From positions 62,001 through 126,000 of the forward strand of contig SIJG01000144.1 in assembly GCA_023374025.1 (NCBI GenBank): 64,000 nt of DNA. Direction: 5' to 3'. The stretch is from Heterodera schachtii. Lineage: Eukaryota; Nematoda; Chromadorea; Rhabditida; Heteroderidae. Below, piece by piece: positions 26,221 through 39,200 of this stretch. The stretch's first letter is position 1. Every line of letters begins with the position of its first letter. The position numbers were made by a program, and so were the translations under genes. Below the pieces are notes generated by a model. That model was given only the letters and a program-made list of their open reading frames with translations, was not told the origin of the DNA and ran no database searches.

Positions 26221-26674
26221 TTATGCCTCAAAAAAAGGGTTTTTATACAATACGGTGAAGTACTCGGGGGTTTTCGGGGGCGCTGATCACGAATTTTCAT
26301 CAAAATTCACATGTATTGTCCAAAATCGATTCAAATGCACTAAATGACTGTGAATCTTTGTTTTCTATTATATTCCGTCCATTTGAATATTTGTGACAAT
26401 AAATATGAATTTTGGTGAAAAATTAATTTTCTCGTTTTGTTCGAATTCGGGTCCGGGGTTCGGCATTGACCAAAACTGATGTTAGATTCATGCTCAGCGA
26501 CCCCAAAAACCCCCAAGAAAGGCGTTTTTAATAATTTTTTAAAAATTTTTATAAAAAAACGTTCGAATTCGAGTTCGGGATTCGAAATAGGTCGAAATTT
26601 TGTCATATTCGTGATCAGCACCCATGAAAACCCCCGAGTACTACACTGTATTGCATAAAAAGCCTTTTTATGCA
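26221..26674. mobile_element. MITE with terminal repeats carrying GCTGATCACGAAT
   Basis: The ends are inverted repeats of about 65 bp. The left reads CAATACGGTGAAGTACTCGG, GGGTTTTC and GCTGATCACGAAT. The right is the complement, with GTGATCAGCACCC and CCCGAGTACTACACTG. The subterminal part (GAATTCG, GGTCCGGGGTTCGG) is repeated again inside, suggesting internal duplication. No transposase frame is present. Related fragments lie at about 28200, 37920 and 40015. Confidence 0.82.
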
Positions 26675-26830
26675 GCCCTGATCGGCAGGCTTTTGGAGGG
26701 CTTATGCGTTACCGGAACATGCTTGACACCCCATCTCTCCCCCAACCCACGCCCACGGGCTCCCCCAAATTTTTTTTTGAGGCAAAAAATGTTTCATCAT
26801 ATCAAAATAATGGGGTCCCAGCAATGGTCT
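26675..26830. other. GC-rich debris next to the 26.2 kb MITE
   Basis: A patch with C-rich phrases such as CTCTCCCCCAACCCACGCCC and TGGGGTCCCAGC. Open frames here have no recognisable domain. It may be part of a larger decayed repeat. Confidence 0.4.
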
Positions 26831-27029
26831 CACATACTTTAAAAGATAAAATTTATCAATATTTCTTGTTTACACGAGAATTTCAAAAATTGTTAATTAT
26901 TCAAAAATAAAATTAAAATAGTTCTTAGAGTTTTTTTGCTTATTCAATATCTAAGCCCACTATGTATGTAGACTGAAATATTTTAAATATGTTCAATGGA
27001 TTCAGTGATTTTTTAGTAATAAACTAAAA

Positions 27030-27049
27030 ATATATATATATATATATAT
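27030..27049. repeat. (TA)n microsatellite
   Basis: About ten uninterrupted TA dinucleotides. Confidence 0.9.
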
Positions 27050-27664
27050 TTATTAATTTTTAAATGTAATCAATTTAAAATTATGAAAAAGATTTTTTAT
27101 ATGAATAATTCATCAATTTCCTTTATTCATGGCCTTTGTAAAATGTAATCTCTTGTCAATTATTTCTTTTTTATTTTTGTTTTTTCATAATTTTTTGCTA
27201 ATAGAAAAGGTAATTTTTCAATAGTTTATTATTGTGTAAGGTTTAACTTTTAAATTTTATTTCATATTAATTATCTTCATCCGGCTTATATAATTTTTAA
27301 TTTTTGGGTGGACGAATAACCGTTTTTATTTTATTTATTTTAAATTTTTTCTTAAATGCAAAATGTTGACGACATTTATTATAGACAATCGAATAAATAA
27401 TTTTACAAAGGAAATTTAAAATAACGGTTTAAAAATTATTAGTCGCTCTCTGGGCACATTAAATGGTAGTGTTTATCAGTTAAATTAATTTATTTTAAAT
27501 CTTTTTTTACTTAAACATTGTTTTTCTATTTTTATTTCATTAAATCATTTAATTGTTGCATCTTTTTTTAAAACCGACATAATAAATATTTTTAGAAATG
27601 GCTATTTTTATTATTACTTAATTAAAAATATATTTATTTATTTATTAAAGCGATATTTTTGTTA

Positions 27665-27765
27665 ATTATTTTATTTTTGTTTCATTTCATGTGGAGAACA
27701 AGTCAAAATGTCTCCATAATTCACGCAGATTTTTTTCCAGAAATTTTTTTATGACTATAATTCGT
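27665..27765 (+). repeat. Dispersed repeat, copy 2 (copy 1 at 13700-13800)
   Basis: It shares TTTCATGT, ATAATTCACGCAG and the following T-rich tail with copy 1; the middle differs. Confidence 0.65.
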
Positions 27766-28204
27766 TTATTAATAAATTTATATATTCACACAATTAATTA
27801 CTTCTTTTTTTAAATTTATTATCAAATTAAATTTTATGTAATAATTAAATTTAATTTGTAGGTCAAAAATATTTTGACTCTTTTTAAAGGCCAGAAGTTT
27901 TAGAATTTTTTAATTCCAATTTATATTTTTTTCTTTCAGTTCTAATTTGTAAGATTCATAACCATAATTTAAAAATATTATTTTCCATCAACTTTAAATT
28001 AAGCACTGTTTTAATGTTTTATTATATTGAATGCATTTATGATTCTGTTAATATTTTTTTTAATACGAAAAACCAAAATTTTGGTTTGTTAATTAAAAAA
28101 AATGATATGAATATTTTTTACGGGAATTTACGTTGTCAATTATTACAAATATGACATAAATTTCTGCCAAACTTTGAATTAATTAACAAAATAAAAAAAT
28201 TTTC

Positions 28205-28262
28205 GATCTTTGTTCGAATTTGGATTAGTGACCGGAAATGGGCAAATTCGGTATCAGATTTA
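28205..28262 (-). repeat. Decayed fragment of the GCTGATCACGAAT MITE family
   Basis: The minus strand reads a weak version of the subterminal order seen in the 26.2 kb element, including GGTCACTAATCCAAATTCGA. Only the inner part is preserved. Confidence 0.4.
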
Positions 28263-28928
28263 ATTATAGCTTATTTTAAATTCAATTGTCTTGGCTCTTT
28301 CACTTTCTTTTCATTTACGAAACTTCCAAAATGTTTTTTTTCATAAATTTTTTTTGCATAGTTTTTTTATCCTCAAAAAATAATATTCATATCCACAAAA
28401 AACTCAGTGATTGGTAAAATATTTAATTTAATTATAAATTAGTGACAATGAATTTGATTTTTTTTCAATTTTAGTGTGAAATTTTATGCCATTTTTTTTT
28501 TGCATTTTCCTCCCATAGATGACAAAAGAAATTTGTGCAGAAAATTTAGATGAAAATGTTTTTTCTTTTTAATTAATATTTAATGTAATTTTTTTATTAA
28601 AAAAAATTATAATTTTGGGACTATTTCAATTTATAAAAAAATAAAATTTAAATACATTATTAAACATTTGTTTATCAATCATATTTTTTGATGCCATAAA
28701 GTCCACCTTTCGTTTGATAAATATTTTCATTTAATTTTCTTTATAAATATAAAAATAAAAAATTTCATGAAGGATATTTTACGAAAAATTATAAGTAAAA
28801 ATGAAAATTATTGTTTAAAAAAAAAAGACCAGTAAATTCGAATTATTTTATTTTGAAATTTTAACAAATTATTATTTTAGCTTTAATTACTTTTTGTTTG
28901 CTTAGATTTACAATTAATTCTTTTTGCT

Positions 28929-29050
28929 GTTTACTCTCATGATGGATTTAGTCGTACTTTTAGTCGTATTTGCTTCGTTAGATTATGATGACAAATAATT
29001 AATTAGTACAATTTAAAAAAGAATTTTATTTTAGTTAATTTTCTTTTGTT
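28929..29050 (+). repeat. TCTCATGA-box unit
   Basis: TTTACTCTCATGATGG is followed by a copy-specific segment containing TTAGTCGTACTTTTAGTCGT, then AT-rich sequence with TTAATTTTCTTTTGTTATTG. Upstream, CTTAGATTTACAATTAATT resembles the TTAGAGTCAACAATTAATT found before the 60.4 kb unit. The ATG opens a short frame of about 19 residues, considered chance. Confidence 0.5.
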
Positions 29051-29838
29051 ATTGTTATCCAATTGACTTAATTTCTCGCAATTAACAAAAAAAATTAGAA
29101 ATTCAAAAGTTTTTTTGATTTTTATATTAAATTTCTTAGACTGGTAATTTTAACATTAAACTTTCTTAAGATTTTTTCAAAATATCTTCCTTTTTATCAT
29201 TTTGTTTTTATAAAAAGTGTATATATTCAATATTTGTTTAAATAAACTTAAATAATGGCATGAAAAACTATGGATTTAAACATTGTTTTCCATTGTATGA
29301 ATTCCTCCAGGGAATCGATGATCCATTGGCTAACAAATTTGTCTATCAATTCTGTTGATAACGTTTGCATTTTTTAAATTGTTCTTTTTCTCGTTTATTA
29401 ATTTTATTTAATTTCCATATAAATGTAATTGTTTTTATTTAAAATTTATTTGAAAAAGATAACTTATAAATTAGCACCGAATCAATTTGGAAAAAAAATT
29501 TATAATTTATTTAGGGTTAACAAAAACCAAAATATTATACGTAATTAAAAAATAAAAATACCAATCTATAATCAATAAATGATTTTATAATAAAAGCATC
29601 AATTAGAAAATGTACAATGTCCATTATTCCAACTATTATAATTTAGAATAATTAATTATTTAAATGAAATAGATTATACAAAAATTAAAAAATTAAATAT
29701 TTTAAACCTTTATTTTAAAAATTAAATTTAAGCATCGTAAAAATAATTTAAGACAAAATATGATGAAGGATGATCAACCATTGAGTCGTGAATTATTGTA
29801 ACTTAGAATATTTAAATTCTAAAATGAATTCGTTTTGT

Positions 29839-29869
29839 GTGTCATATCCTAAATGTGTCATATCCTAAA
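29839..29869 (+). repeat. Two-copy tandem repeat, 16-bp unit
   Basis: GTGTCATATCCTAAAT is followed immediately by GTGTCATATCCTAAA. Confidence 0.85.
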
Positions 29870-30154
29870 ATAAAAAAATACCAAAAATAAAATATTTTTG
29901 TTTTTAAGAGAAAGCACCAAAAACACCTAAACATATGTCACAAAAAAAGCACTGACAAATGAGAAATGTTTGCAGATAGAGCTTCATTATGCTAGTAGAA
30001 CAGCAAAAATAATGAAAATCCAAATTAATAAATATGAAGCAAAAAATTAAAAAAATATTTTAAATATATTAGTATAAAAATAGTGATAAAAACGGAACCA
30101 AATAAATTTAAAAAATATCTTTATAATCTTTAAAATTTAAAATTAATTAAATTG

Positions 30155-30258
30155 AAAATGAATAAATCAATTGCAATTATTAATAAAAAGAAACAAAAAA
30201 ATTGAACCCATCTAAATCGACGTCGAAGCGGTTTTACAACACGAGAGTTAAAAGTAAA
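30155..30258 (-). repeat. Box unit, variant CTCTCGTG
   Basis: The minus strand reads TTTTAACTCTCGTGTTG, then a GC-richer copy-specific segment (CCGCTTCGACGTCGA), then TTTTTATTAATAATTGCAAT. Upstream on the minus strand is AGCTTAGAGTCAAACAATTA, the same upstream phrase as at 60.4 kb. Confidence 0.5.
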
Positions 30259-31228
30259 AAAGAATAATTGTTTGACTCTAAGCTAAAAAATTAAGCCATA
30301 AATAATAATATAAATTATTTAGCATTAATAATATAAATACAATAAAAACTTAAAAATTCTCAAGTTTATTTATTTTTATCTTAAAATGTATTCGATAAAT
30401 TATAATTTGACAAGAAAATCATTCTCAACAATTAAACTAATAAATAATTCGAAGGATTAATTAAACAAAAAAAATCTAAAAATACCACAATTATTTAGTT
30501 TAAATAAAAGATATAGAAAATATAGGCCAATAATCTATATACTTAAAAAAGTTAGATCAAAATATGATTATTAAAATTTAAAAAACATTTTATAAAATAA
30601 ATAAATCCTCTGAATAAAATTTGCATTATTTCAAACTTAATTTAAAAAATAATTTACAATTGTTAAAAATAAACGTTTTTTATCCTAGATTATTTCTTAA
30701 AGCAAACATTAACCATAATAATTGAAATCTATTTGGGTAAATAAATACAGAATTTAACATTTTAAATAAATATAAATTAAAAAAAAATAAAATTATGCAT
30801 ATACTTTTTTTCAAAATTTTCTAATATAGAATGGATATATTTTTATAATGATTTTTTGGTTAAATGCATTTATAAAAAATTTCTTCAATAAATTTGTTCG
30901 ATTCGATCAAAATTAATAAAAATTGGATATTATTTGTTAAAAATGATGAAGCACTTAGTTTTTGAAGGATGTTTATATTAATGAGATATTTATAAAAAGA
31001 AAATTTATTTATTTGTTTTTTTTTATTTTAAATTTTTGTTTTATTATAAAAATATATATATAAATTTTTTTTCACGTAAATCTTACTTATATGTTTGTGT
31101 AAATAAAAGTACATATTAATTTGAGTAAATTTTTATTTGAGGATTTCATTAATTTTTTAATAAAATTTCTCTGTGATCAAAAAATATAATTTTTAAAAAC
31201 AAAGAAATGGATAAATTAATGACGTTTA

Positions 31229-31258
31229 CATCTCATCGAAAGAATAATCGACGAGATG
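31229..31258. other. Small hairpin
   Basis: CATCTCATCGA and TCGACGAGATG pair over 11 positions, with one A/C mismatch (a G-U pair on the minus strand), around an 8-base loop. Confidence 0.5.
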
Positions 31259-34200
31259 CAGAAATTGATTAATATAAGGAATAAATAAATTTCTGTAAAT
31301 GTTAACGTTAACAAAAATATTTAAATTTTAAATAAGTAAAACATAAAATTCGAATTCCAAATTTTCATTAATAAATAATTTACTAACATATTATGCGCAT
31401 ACAAATAAGTATTAAAATTTAATACAATAAAATTTCCCAAAAATAAATATTTTGAATTATTTTAATTTGTTTTTAATATTAATTATAAGTGGAATAAGCA
31501 TCATTAATAATCCTTATTGTTTTCATAAAATCATGTAAATTACTGGTATAATTAATTATTAATTAGCCTTTCATAAAATAATCACAATGAGGGGCTAGAA
31601 AAATTGAATTAATTCATACATAGGGAATTTTTATGAAACTTTAATTGCTTTTATATAAATGTATTTCTAGACTTACATCAGGTGATTTAAATAAATTAAA
31701 AATTATTTAATAATTAACTATTATTGTGAGAAAAAAGATTTTAAAAATAAAATATTATTAAAAGACGAAAGAAAATTATTTAGTTTATACAATTAAAATT
31801 TTCTCAACGTTGAATTCAACAACAACATTTATTTCGTCAACATCAGAACTAATTTTAATAAGATTTATACAAAATACTAAACAAATAATTCTTTGAAAAT
31901 ATTAAATAATAAACGAAGTACTTAATAAAGACAATTCACAATAAATTTAATGAAAGTTATTATCTAAAACATGAACATAAAATCAAATTAAACACATTAA
32001 AAATCGATTTATATTAATTCTGAATTCGTTATATTAAAATTGCTTAAAATATATTAGAAAATGAAAAGTTATAATGAATAATGATGATTTATTTGAACAA
32101 ATGAAATTTCATTTTCTAATTTATGCTTTTGTATTAGAATTGCCACTTAATTTTTGTTGTTTAATAAAACATTGAAAAAAAATAAATTTTCTATTGCATG
32201 CGTAAATAAGTTATCTTTAATAATGCATGACCGATTATTTTAAAAAAGGTAATAATAATTTTTTTTATATTTAATTATATTAGCAACCTAAATATATTTC
32301 TTCTTTAATTCAACATCTTAAAAAGTAATCAATAAAGATAATTTATTTTCAAAAATACAATTTAACCTTGGACATGGAATATTTTCTAATGTCATATTTC
32401 TGTATTTTCATTAAGATATTTCGTTGGATTTTATATAATTATTTTAAAACATGCTTGCTTTTTTTCTTATGATATACTAAATACTGACTGAGTGATGAAT
32501 TATAATAATTTTAATATATAATTATTTTAATTCATATAAATAGTATTCTTAAAAACCAATGATGATTGTAGAATTTATATAAATAATAATTATTAATTTT
32601 CTGTTCAAAACTATCCTAATTAATGAAATGATTTGGAGAAAACTTTATAACCTTTTCCATTAATAATTTGTATTTTTAAATGGTATATATATATTACTGT
32701 TAAATATTTATTAGGTTAAAATGATTAATTAATATAATTTTTTGGAACTATGAAAAATTTTAAAATAGCTACTCCACTTTATATTTAATGTATACATAAT
32801 TTATTTTTTATTTGACAATATATATTACAATTTAAATTAAGCATCGAAATTAATTTCCCTATAATATTTATATTCTTGTGCTTTACATACAACTCACTTG
32901 ATACTGCAGCTGATGTAGGCACTATTTCTTGTTTTCGGCTTTTATTCTATTTTTAAAATGAATTTTCATTGAGTTCAATCAAATCAAAGATTTTAATTAT
33001 GTTTTGAATTTTACTTCTTATCATTCCATTAATAACGATTCTTTTATAATTTTATTTTTATTTTAAAAAGACATTTTAGAGTATTCATATTTGTCTTAAA
33101 GTTTCTCACTTTTATATTTTAGTTTAAAATATACAAAAAGAATAATGAATAAGGATTTTGATTTTCCATATGTGCTTTTATCTTAAATTGACATTTTTAG
33201 TATAATAAAAAATTTATTTCACTTAAATTATTATTGTTTTTTTTAGTTTTAGAGTCAACACTTTATTTCTATAAATGTACAAAATCAACAAAAAAAGAAT
33301 GACAAAACATTATCAGACATTATCAATTTGATGCAAAAATAACATATTGAAATGTTTGGGTTTTTTCATTTTTCAAAATTTTCAATCCTTTTAAAAATTA
33401 TTTTTCCTTTGAATTTTTGAAAAGCAATGGATTAATGTTTTTTTTTCTTTTTAGAGTTTTTAATATTTTTTTGTCCGTTTTCATATTCTTGAAATGATCA
33501 TAACCTTCCAAATTTTAACCTTTATGGCTTCTTGCTTTGTGATATTTCTTGAATTTTATAAATATTATTATAATATTATTTTTATTTACTTCGGTATTTT
33601 TCCTTTTTAGCCAAATTGATCGGCGCACTATAATGTTCTTTTAAGTTAAATATGTTTATATTATATTTTGTATTAATTTTTATCTAAAATATTATTAGTA
33701 AAATAAACAGTTTTTTATATTGTTGATTTATTTATATTTAATATAATTATTATTTTTATTAAAAAATCATGTTGAGAAGTTGGCGTTTGGATTCAGTATG
33801 CTTCGTCCTTTTGGCCATAAATTTTTGATTGCAGGTTAGTACAAAATAACTTACAAATTAGGCCTATTGACTAATATCAAGTAAATAAAAAATAAATATA
33901 TAAATAGTTTATATGTAAAATTTTTTCAATAAAATTTATTTTGTATTTCAACCATTTGCTATTTTTCTTCGCTTATTTAATGGAAATCATCACAAAATCC
34001 TTAATTTGTTAATTATTGTGAAAGAATTTAAATTTAATTTAATTCTTATCACAAAAATAAAATTTTCTTTCACATTGTCACTAGATTTTTTGGGCCATTC
34101 ATTCTGTACTTGTTCGCCTTCATCTTTAGATTTATTAAAATAAGGTTTGTTTTTATTATTTTAATGGTTTTTTTTTCATTGAACTTTAGCTGATCAATTA

Positions 34201-34440
34201 AGTTAATTTAAATTAGAGCTGGACAAAAAGCCCCCCTCCTCCGCTTATTTATTTTAAATATGATTTAATATTTTAATAAATCAAATCATCTTTCGTTTTT
34301 AAGTTTATCTTTATAAATTTGTAAATAATTCGGTGGTTCTCAATTTTTATAATTAAAAAAAATTATCCAAACAGTAATATCTTTCGCTTTTTTCATTTAA
34401 AATCTGTATTTTGAAAAAGTATCGCAAATTTTAAATGCGA

Positions 34441-34721
34441 GATTTTTGACCGTGCTGAGTCGATCCACAAAAAACTCAGTGATTGATTGGTCATTTTCAG
34501 GAAGCCGATCGCACTATATTCGGGGCACCAAAAGTGCCTGATCCGGAACCCGGACCGGCCCGGTTAAGAATAATTTTTTGTTCAGTTTTTCAAGGGCTAT
34601 CTCCCAGGCCGGGTCCGGTTCTTGATCCATTCACTTGGAGCCCGTCATGGGTCGGGTACATCTGCAGGAGGACCCTCAGCCTCGCCCCCGACCCTGGCGA
34701 TGTCCAACCCAAACTAAGCGT
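34441..34721. other. GC-rich island of repeat character
   Basis: It contains facing phrases such as CCCGGACCGGCCCGG and GGCCGGGTCCGG around a T-rich centre. Two overlapping open frames here have no recognisable domain. It directly abuts the hairpin element at 34722-34954 and may belong to the same insertion. Confidence 0.45.
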
Positions 34722-34954
34722 GCCGGTACCAGCGGCTTTTTTGTAGAGCTCGATGAGCTCTACAAAACAATTTCAATGGGGTCCGGCTGTGTCTACTACA
34801 AATGGAGAAAATTGGAGCGAAATGATGCGAAAAATTGAAAAATTAAAAAAAAACTTCTCGCTAATTTTCTCCATTTGTAGTAGACACAGCCGGACGCCAT
34901 TGATATCGTTTTGTAGAGCTCATCGAGCTGTACAAAAAAGCTGCTGGTACCGGC
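34722..34954. mobile_element. Fold-back hairpin element
   Basis: Two arms of about 95 bp are inverted copies: GCCGGTACCAGC.GCTTTTTT, GAGCTCGATGAGCTCTACAA and GTCCGGCTGTGTCTACTACA, followed by AATGGAGAAAATT. The loop is a short AT-rich segment near 34820-34857. Open frames inside mirror each other. No target duplication was identified. Confidence 0.8.
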
Positions 34955-35966
34955 TTGCGCACACTTTTTGCTGAATTCTTCCACTTTTGAACTGAGTGAA
35001 TTGTCAAACAATGCTGAGGAACTTAAAAATAAGAAAAAACCACGAGCAAAAAAATAATAATTAATTTTAAAAATATTGAAAATCTTGTAAAAGGAAAAAG
35101 AAAAGGCTAGGCCTATGCTTAATTCAAGCTTTTAGGCTAGGGCTAGGCTTATTTTGTAAAATTTTTATTGTACGAGTTGCCATTGAAGCATAATAAAATA
35201 TTTTAAATTTAAGCTTAAAATGCAATACAAATAATTAAATAGGCTTAGAATCGCTTTCACTTTTCAGTATAAAAAACCCAATTTAATAAAGAACTTAAAA
35301 AAATATATGATTTTATTTTATCTTCGTCCATATTTTTTTTTACCTTATAAACTTTTTAACAATTCTTATCAACTTTGATAAAATACAATTTATTTTCGTA
35401 AAATTTCCTAAAATGAACACATAATTTTTCGGGTATTTGTGGCCCGGCCCAAAAAAGTTTAATTTTTCTGTTCTGCGCATTTGTCTTTAAAAATTCGTAA
35501 ATTTTAAATAATTAAAAATAGCTTATGTTTATGGAAATTTGACAGTGTAAATATACTGTTGATAATTTGGTAATCAAAAACAATTTGGGTCCATATAAAT
35601 ATTTTTTTGGCGGTGATTTTTGGCGTCGACGGCCATTGCCCATTAAAAATTTAAGAAATAGTTAAAAATAATACAAAAAACATTCCCACAAGAAATGACT
35701 CAAAAAATTTTTCAGAAAATACACCAATAAGAATTGAAAAAATTTCAAAAATTGATACCAAAAGTTAATTATTAAAATGAAAAAAAACCACAACTCCTTA
35801 TAAACGGCACAAAATTTGATTTTAAATAATAATCAATAGTAGAACCCAACAAACTTTATTACTTAATATAATTTGTTTATTATATTTAATGATGATGCAA
35901 TATTTACAAATACACAAAAAAAATCAAATAATAAAACTGTAAAAATAATATTTTTTAAAGATTAAG

Positions 35967-36030
35967 TAATTTGACAAGTGATAGGCAAAAAGTCACTCAT
36001 AAATATGAAAAAAATATTATTCAAGAAATG
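35967..36030 (+). repeat. Direct repeat, copy 2 (copy 1 at 10411-10475)
   Basis: AATTTGACAAGTGATAGGCA and the following AAAAGTCACTCATAAATATG agree with copy 1 except for scattered bases. Confidence 0.8.
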
Positions 36031-36100
36031 TAAATTTCAATCAAAATAATTAATTATCATTGCGAGTTTGGAGCCTGGCCCTGCTCAAACTCTATAAAAA

Positions 36101-36172
36101 ATGGAATTTTTGTTGAAAGAAATTTGTGGCATTTGTGATGAGCCAATTGACAAAAGCATCAATGAATGTTGA
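36101..36172 (+). pseudogene. Possible RING-like exon remnant
   Basis: A 23-codon frame beginning with ATG encodes KEICGICDEPI and stops soon after INEC. The spacing of the cysteines in C-x2-C followed by D-E-P resembles the first half of a RING finger, which in many proteins forms an E3 ubiquitin ligase domain. No downstream Cys/His ligands were found, so at most it is a fragment or a first exon. A 10-11 bp stem with arms GAGTTTG and CAAACTC lies just upstream. Chance is a real alternative. Confidence 0.2.
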
Positions 36173-36200
36173 AATTTAACAAAATAATACAGAATTTTGA

Positions 36201-39200
36201 GCTATTTAAATTTATAAAAAAAATTGAAATTGGTTATTCTGATAAAATTAACAAAGGAATTAAATGTGTCATATTTTCATAGTCATAAAAAAACTTTTTA
36301 GTTTTTTTGTTTGTTTTTTATTTGCTCTTTTATTCTTCTTTTGTAATTTGTTAGCATTATTTTTTCAAATATTTGTGTCTCCTTAAATGAAAGTTTTACG
36401 AATTTTATCTACTTTTTATTTTAATATATTATTTTATGTTTATTTTAGAATTTTTTGCATTTTCTGAGAATATTTTTTTTTGTTTCTTTCCAAAACTATT
36501 TTAATCAAATAAATGATAGAAACAAATTTGTAAAATAATGATTTAAAAGTTTATTTTGTTGATTAATATATTCAAGATTTTTTAATTTCTGCGTATATTT
36601 ATTTTAATGCAAATAAAAAACACGTGTATATAATTACTTTTTAATGATAATTCTTTTTTTTAAAAGGCTGTACTCCATAGTTTTAAAAACTATCCAAATA
36701 ATTATTAATTATTTTATTTTAATTCTCAGTTTGAAGATTTTTAGGTCATTTTTAAAATTCTCTTGAGAAAGTATGCACGAGCCTTTTCTTTAAAAGTTTT
36801 TCATTATCATTAAGTTTTCACAGATTAATCAGTTGACATTCCGTTATTTGTTCAAATTCTTAGTTAAATTAAAATCAATTTTATTTGTAAATTGTTAATT
36901 TTTGAGAACTAAAAAATTATCCAATTTTAATTCTCTTGTTAACTTGTCCGTAATTCTAAGTGTCTTCCCCAAAATAATTTTTTTTAATTCATTTATATTT
37001 ATTATAACTCAATAATATTTGTGCATTGAAGTTGGTTTAAAAAATTGTTTTAAATTATTTTTTAAGTATTTTTTGATTATGTAGGAAAATTTATAGTAAT
37101 AGATGATTTTTAGGTCCATATTGTTTGATAAAAATTTTGATTTGGTTGTTCAACTTTCAATGCTTTGATTTGTTTAATTTTTTATGATTGAACTTACATA
37201 CAAAAAACCAAATATTTATAATATCAAAAATTTAGAATGAATATTTTAAGTATATTTAGATTTCATATTTCATATACTTAATTATTTCTAAATTTTTGTA
37301 TTTACAAAGATCAAAATTTTTAAATAGATGAGTTGTTAATTTTTGTATCGAGGCCCGATTGAAAAAGTTTTGATTTTTTCGAGAGTGATTATTAATTTTT
37401 TCCAGTAATTATTGTCTTAATCATAATTTAAATATTAACGCATATTATAATTTAATGTTTACAAACTGATAAAATTAAAATTTGAATAATTAAGACAAAT
37501 GTTGACGACTTTTATTATAGCGAAGAGACTAATTAAAAATCGTTTTATTTTTATATGAAATATAATTAAGGCATTTAAATATAGTATTTTTAAATGGTTT
37601 TATGTTTTTATTTCAATGACAAAAAGATTTAATTTTCCATATTTTCTTGAAAAAACATATTCGATTATTTATTTTTCAATTTTAAAACAATATCTTTCGT
37701 TTTTTATACGTTTTATTAATTTCATGTTAACTTGATTAAGGTATATTATTTTTTATATGAGTGTAGGATAATTTTTTATAACAAAATTATTATTTTTCTG
37801 AGTTTTAAATTTTTTTGGTGTTTTTTTAGCATGATTTATTGCCAATATTTAAAAAAAAAATATATCTTTAGGTAAATAAATGAAATCTTTTATTTTAAAA
37901 ATTATTTAATTTTTGTTTCTAAGGGTTTTTGGGGTTGCTGATCACGAATCTGGGATCCATTTTGGCCTATTTCTAATCCCGGATCTAAATTCAAATATAA
38001 ACATTTAATATTTTAATAAAAATATACATTTAAATTTATAATTATTTCTTATCTTATTCCGATAATTTCTTTTTATTATTTACTTAGGAAAATTTTCTGT
38101 TATAAAACTTGTAATGATAATTCAATATTAAATAAAATAATACTTATAATAAATTTTATTAGTTTTTATGAGATATGACGGAAAGCAAAAGAATATTTAT
38201 GTAATTAAAGTTGTTTTCAATCTTGTAGTCGGAACTGAGTTGCCGATAGATGGATTGACGTCGTTAAATGATAAATTTAAAATTTTTATTTTTCAATCTT
38301 TTGCTAACAGTAAAAAAAATTATCTACATTACATTTTCAGTATTTATACGTAATTAATACTTTTTATTTGTTTGGGTTTTATTTAAATATTGAATAATTT
38401 CCTTTTATTAATTCTTAAGCTCTATGAATATTTATATTAAATTTCTATATATAGCTTTTCATATATTTCTCCATTAGAATTATAAATTTCAATTAAAATT
38501 AATTTTTCATGCAGCATTTGAACAATGCGAAAATTTGTAAAACAATACAATGTAGGTGGATTGTAATTTCACCAATTAACTATATTTTATTTTTTATTAT
38601 ATATATTAAATCATTATTATTTTTTAATCAACTTTAAGCATATTCTTTACTTTCTTTAAATATTTTGTTAAATTAATTTGTGATATCAAATGAAAATATG
38701 CACCTTTTTTGAATATTTTTTATTATATAATTGAGAAATATATTTTTTAAATTCAACAGTTTTCTCTTTCTGTGGATTCAATTGAAGTGAATCTTTAAAT
38801 CTTGGTAAATCTGGTCTTTTTCGATTTTTCGTTGAAGCGTTGTTTTCAAGTTATATTTTTTATCATTTTAATTTATCTCAATATTTTGTTAGTATATAAA
38901 TAATGAATTTTATATTTTATTAGATATATTAATATTATTTCAATTTCTTACTTGGTAATTTTATGAGTTTTTGAATAAAGATAATGAAAAGAACTAACAA
39001 TATCCTTAACCTTTTTATATTTTTCATTAATTTTCTTAAATTAATGATTTTTTGTTAAGAAGTACATTTATATTTATCAAACCTTGAGAAAAGAGTTACC
39101 CATTTATGCCAGTATTATCAACTTCTACATATTTTTTAAAATTAATAATATAAAATATTTATATTAAAAATGTAGACTAAATTATATTTAATACTAAAAT

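Larger units (their letters stand above)
29560..30300 (+). repeat. Long direct duplication, copy 1 (copy 2 at 46440-47380)
   Basis: The first 100 bp share CCAATCTATAA, AAAAGCAT.AATTAGAAA and ATTCCAACTATTATAATTTA with 46440-46560. About 0.6 kb later both copies contain a minus-strand box unit beside ATTAATAAAAAGAAACAAAAAA. Order and orientation agree, with length differences in between. Confidence 0.65.
27050..34440. other. Gene-free AT-rich region, T-rich to about 29.4 kb, A-rich to about 32.4 kb, then T-rich
   Basis: No coding gene was recognised. The composition switches strand twice. The T-rich part holds a GTTGACGACATTTATTATAG phrase at about 27364 (matched at about 37500 with one change) and a TCTCATGA-box unit at 28929. 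The A-rich part holds a repeat shared with 46.4-47.4 kb and a small hairpin at 31229-31258. Confidence 0.5.
35000..36200. other. Mixed intergenic sequence with AGGCTAGGCCTA repeats
   Basis: About 35105-35155 carries two variants of AGGCTAGG.CTA.GCTT. An island near 35605-35640 reads GGCGGTGATTTTTGGCGTCG. No gene was recognised apart from the tentative short frame at 36101-36172. Confidence 0.4.

Noticed and set aside
34483..35011. Overlapping open frames in the 34.5-35.0 kb GC-rich region
   Set aside because: They mirror each other across the hairpin element, and no domain is visible.
38168..38353. 61-residue frame with less biased composition
   Set aside because: A single short frame with no homologue that I know, no splice partner and no start context. 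It could be an exon relic, but this cannot be supported.
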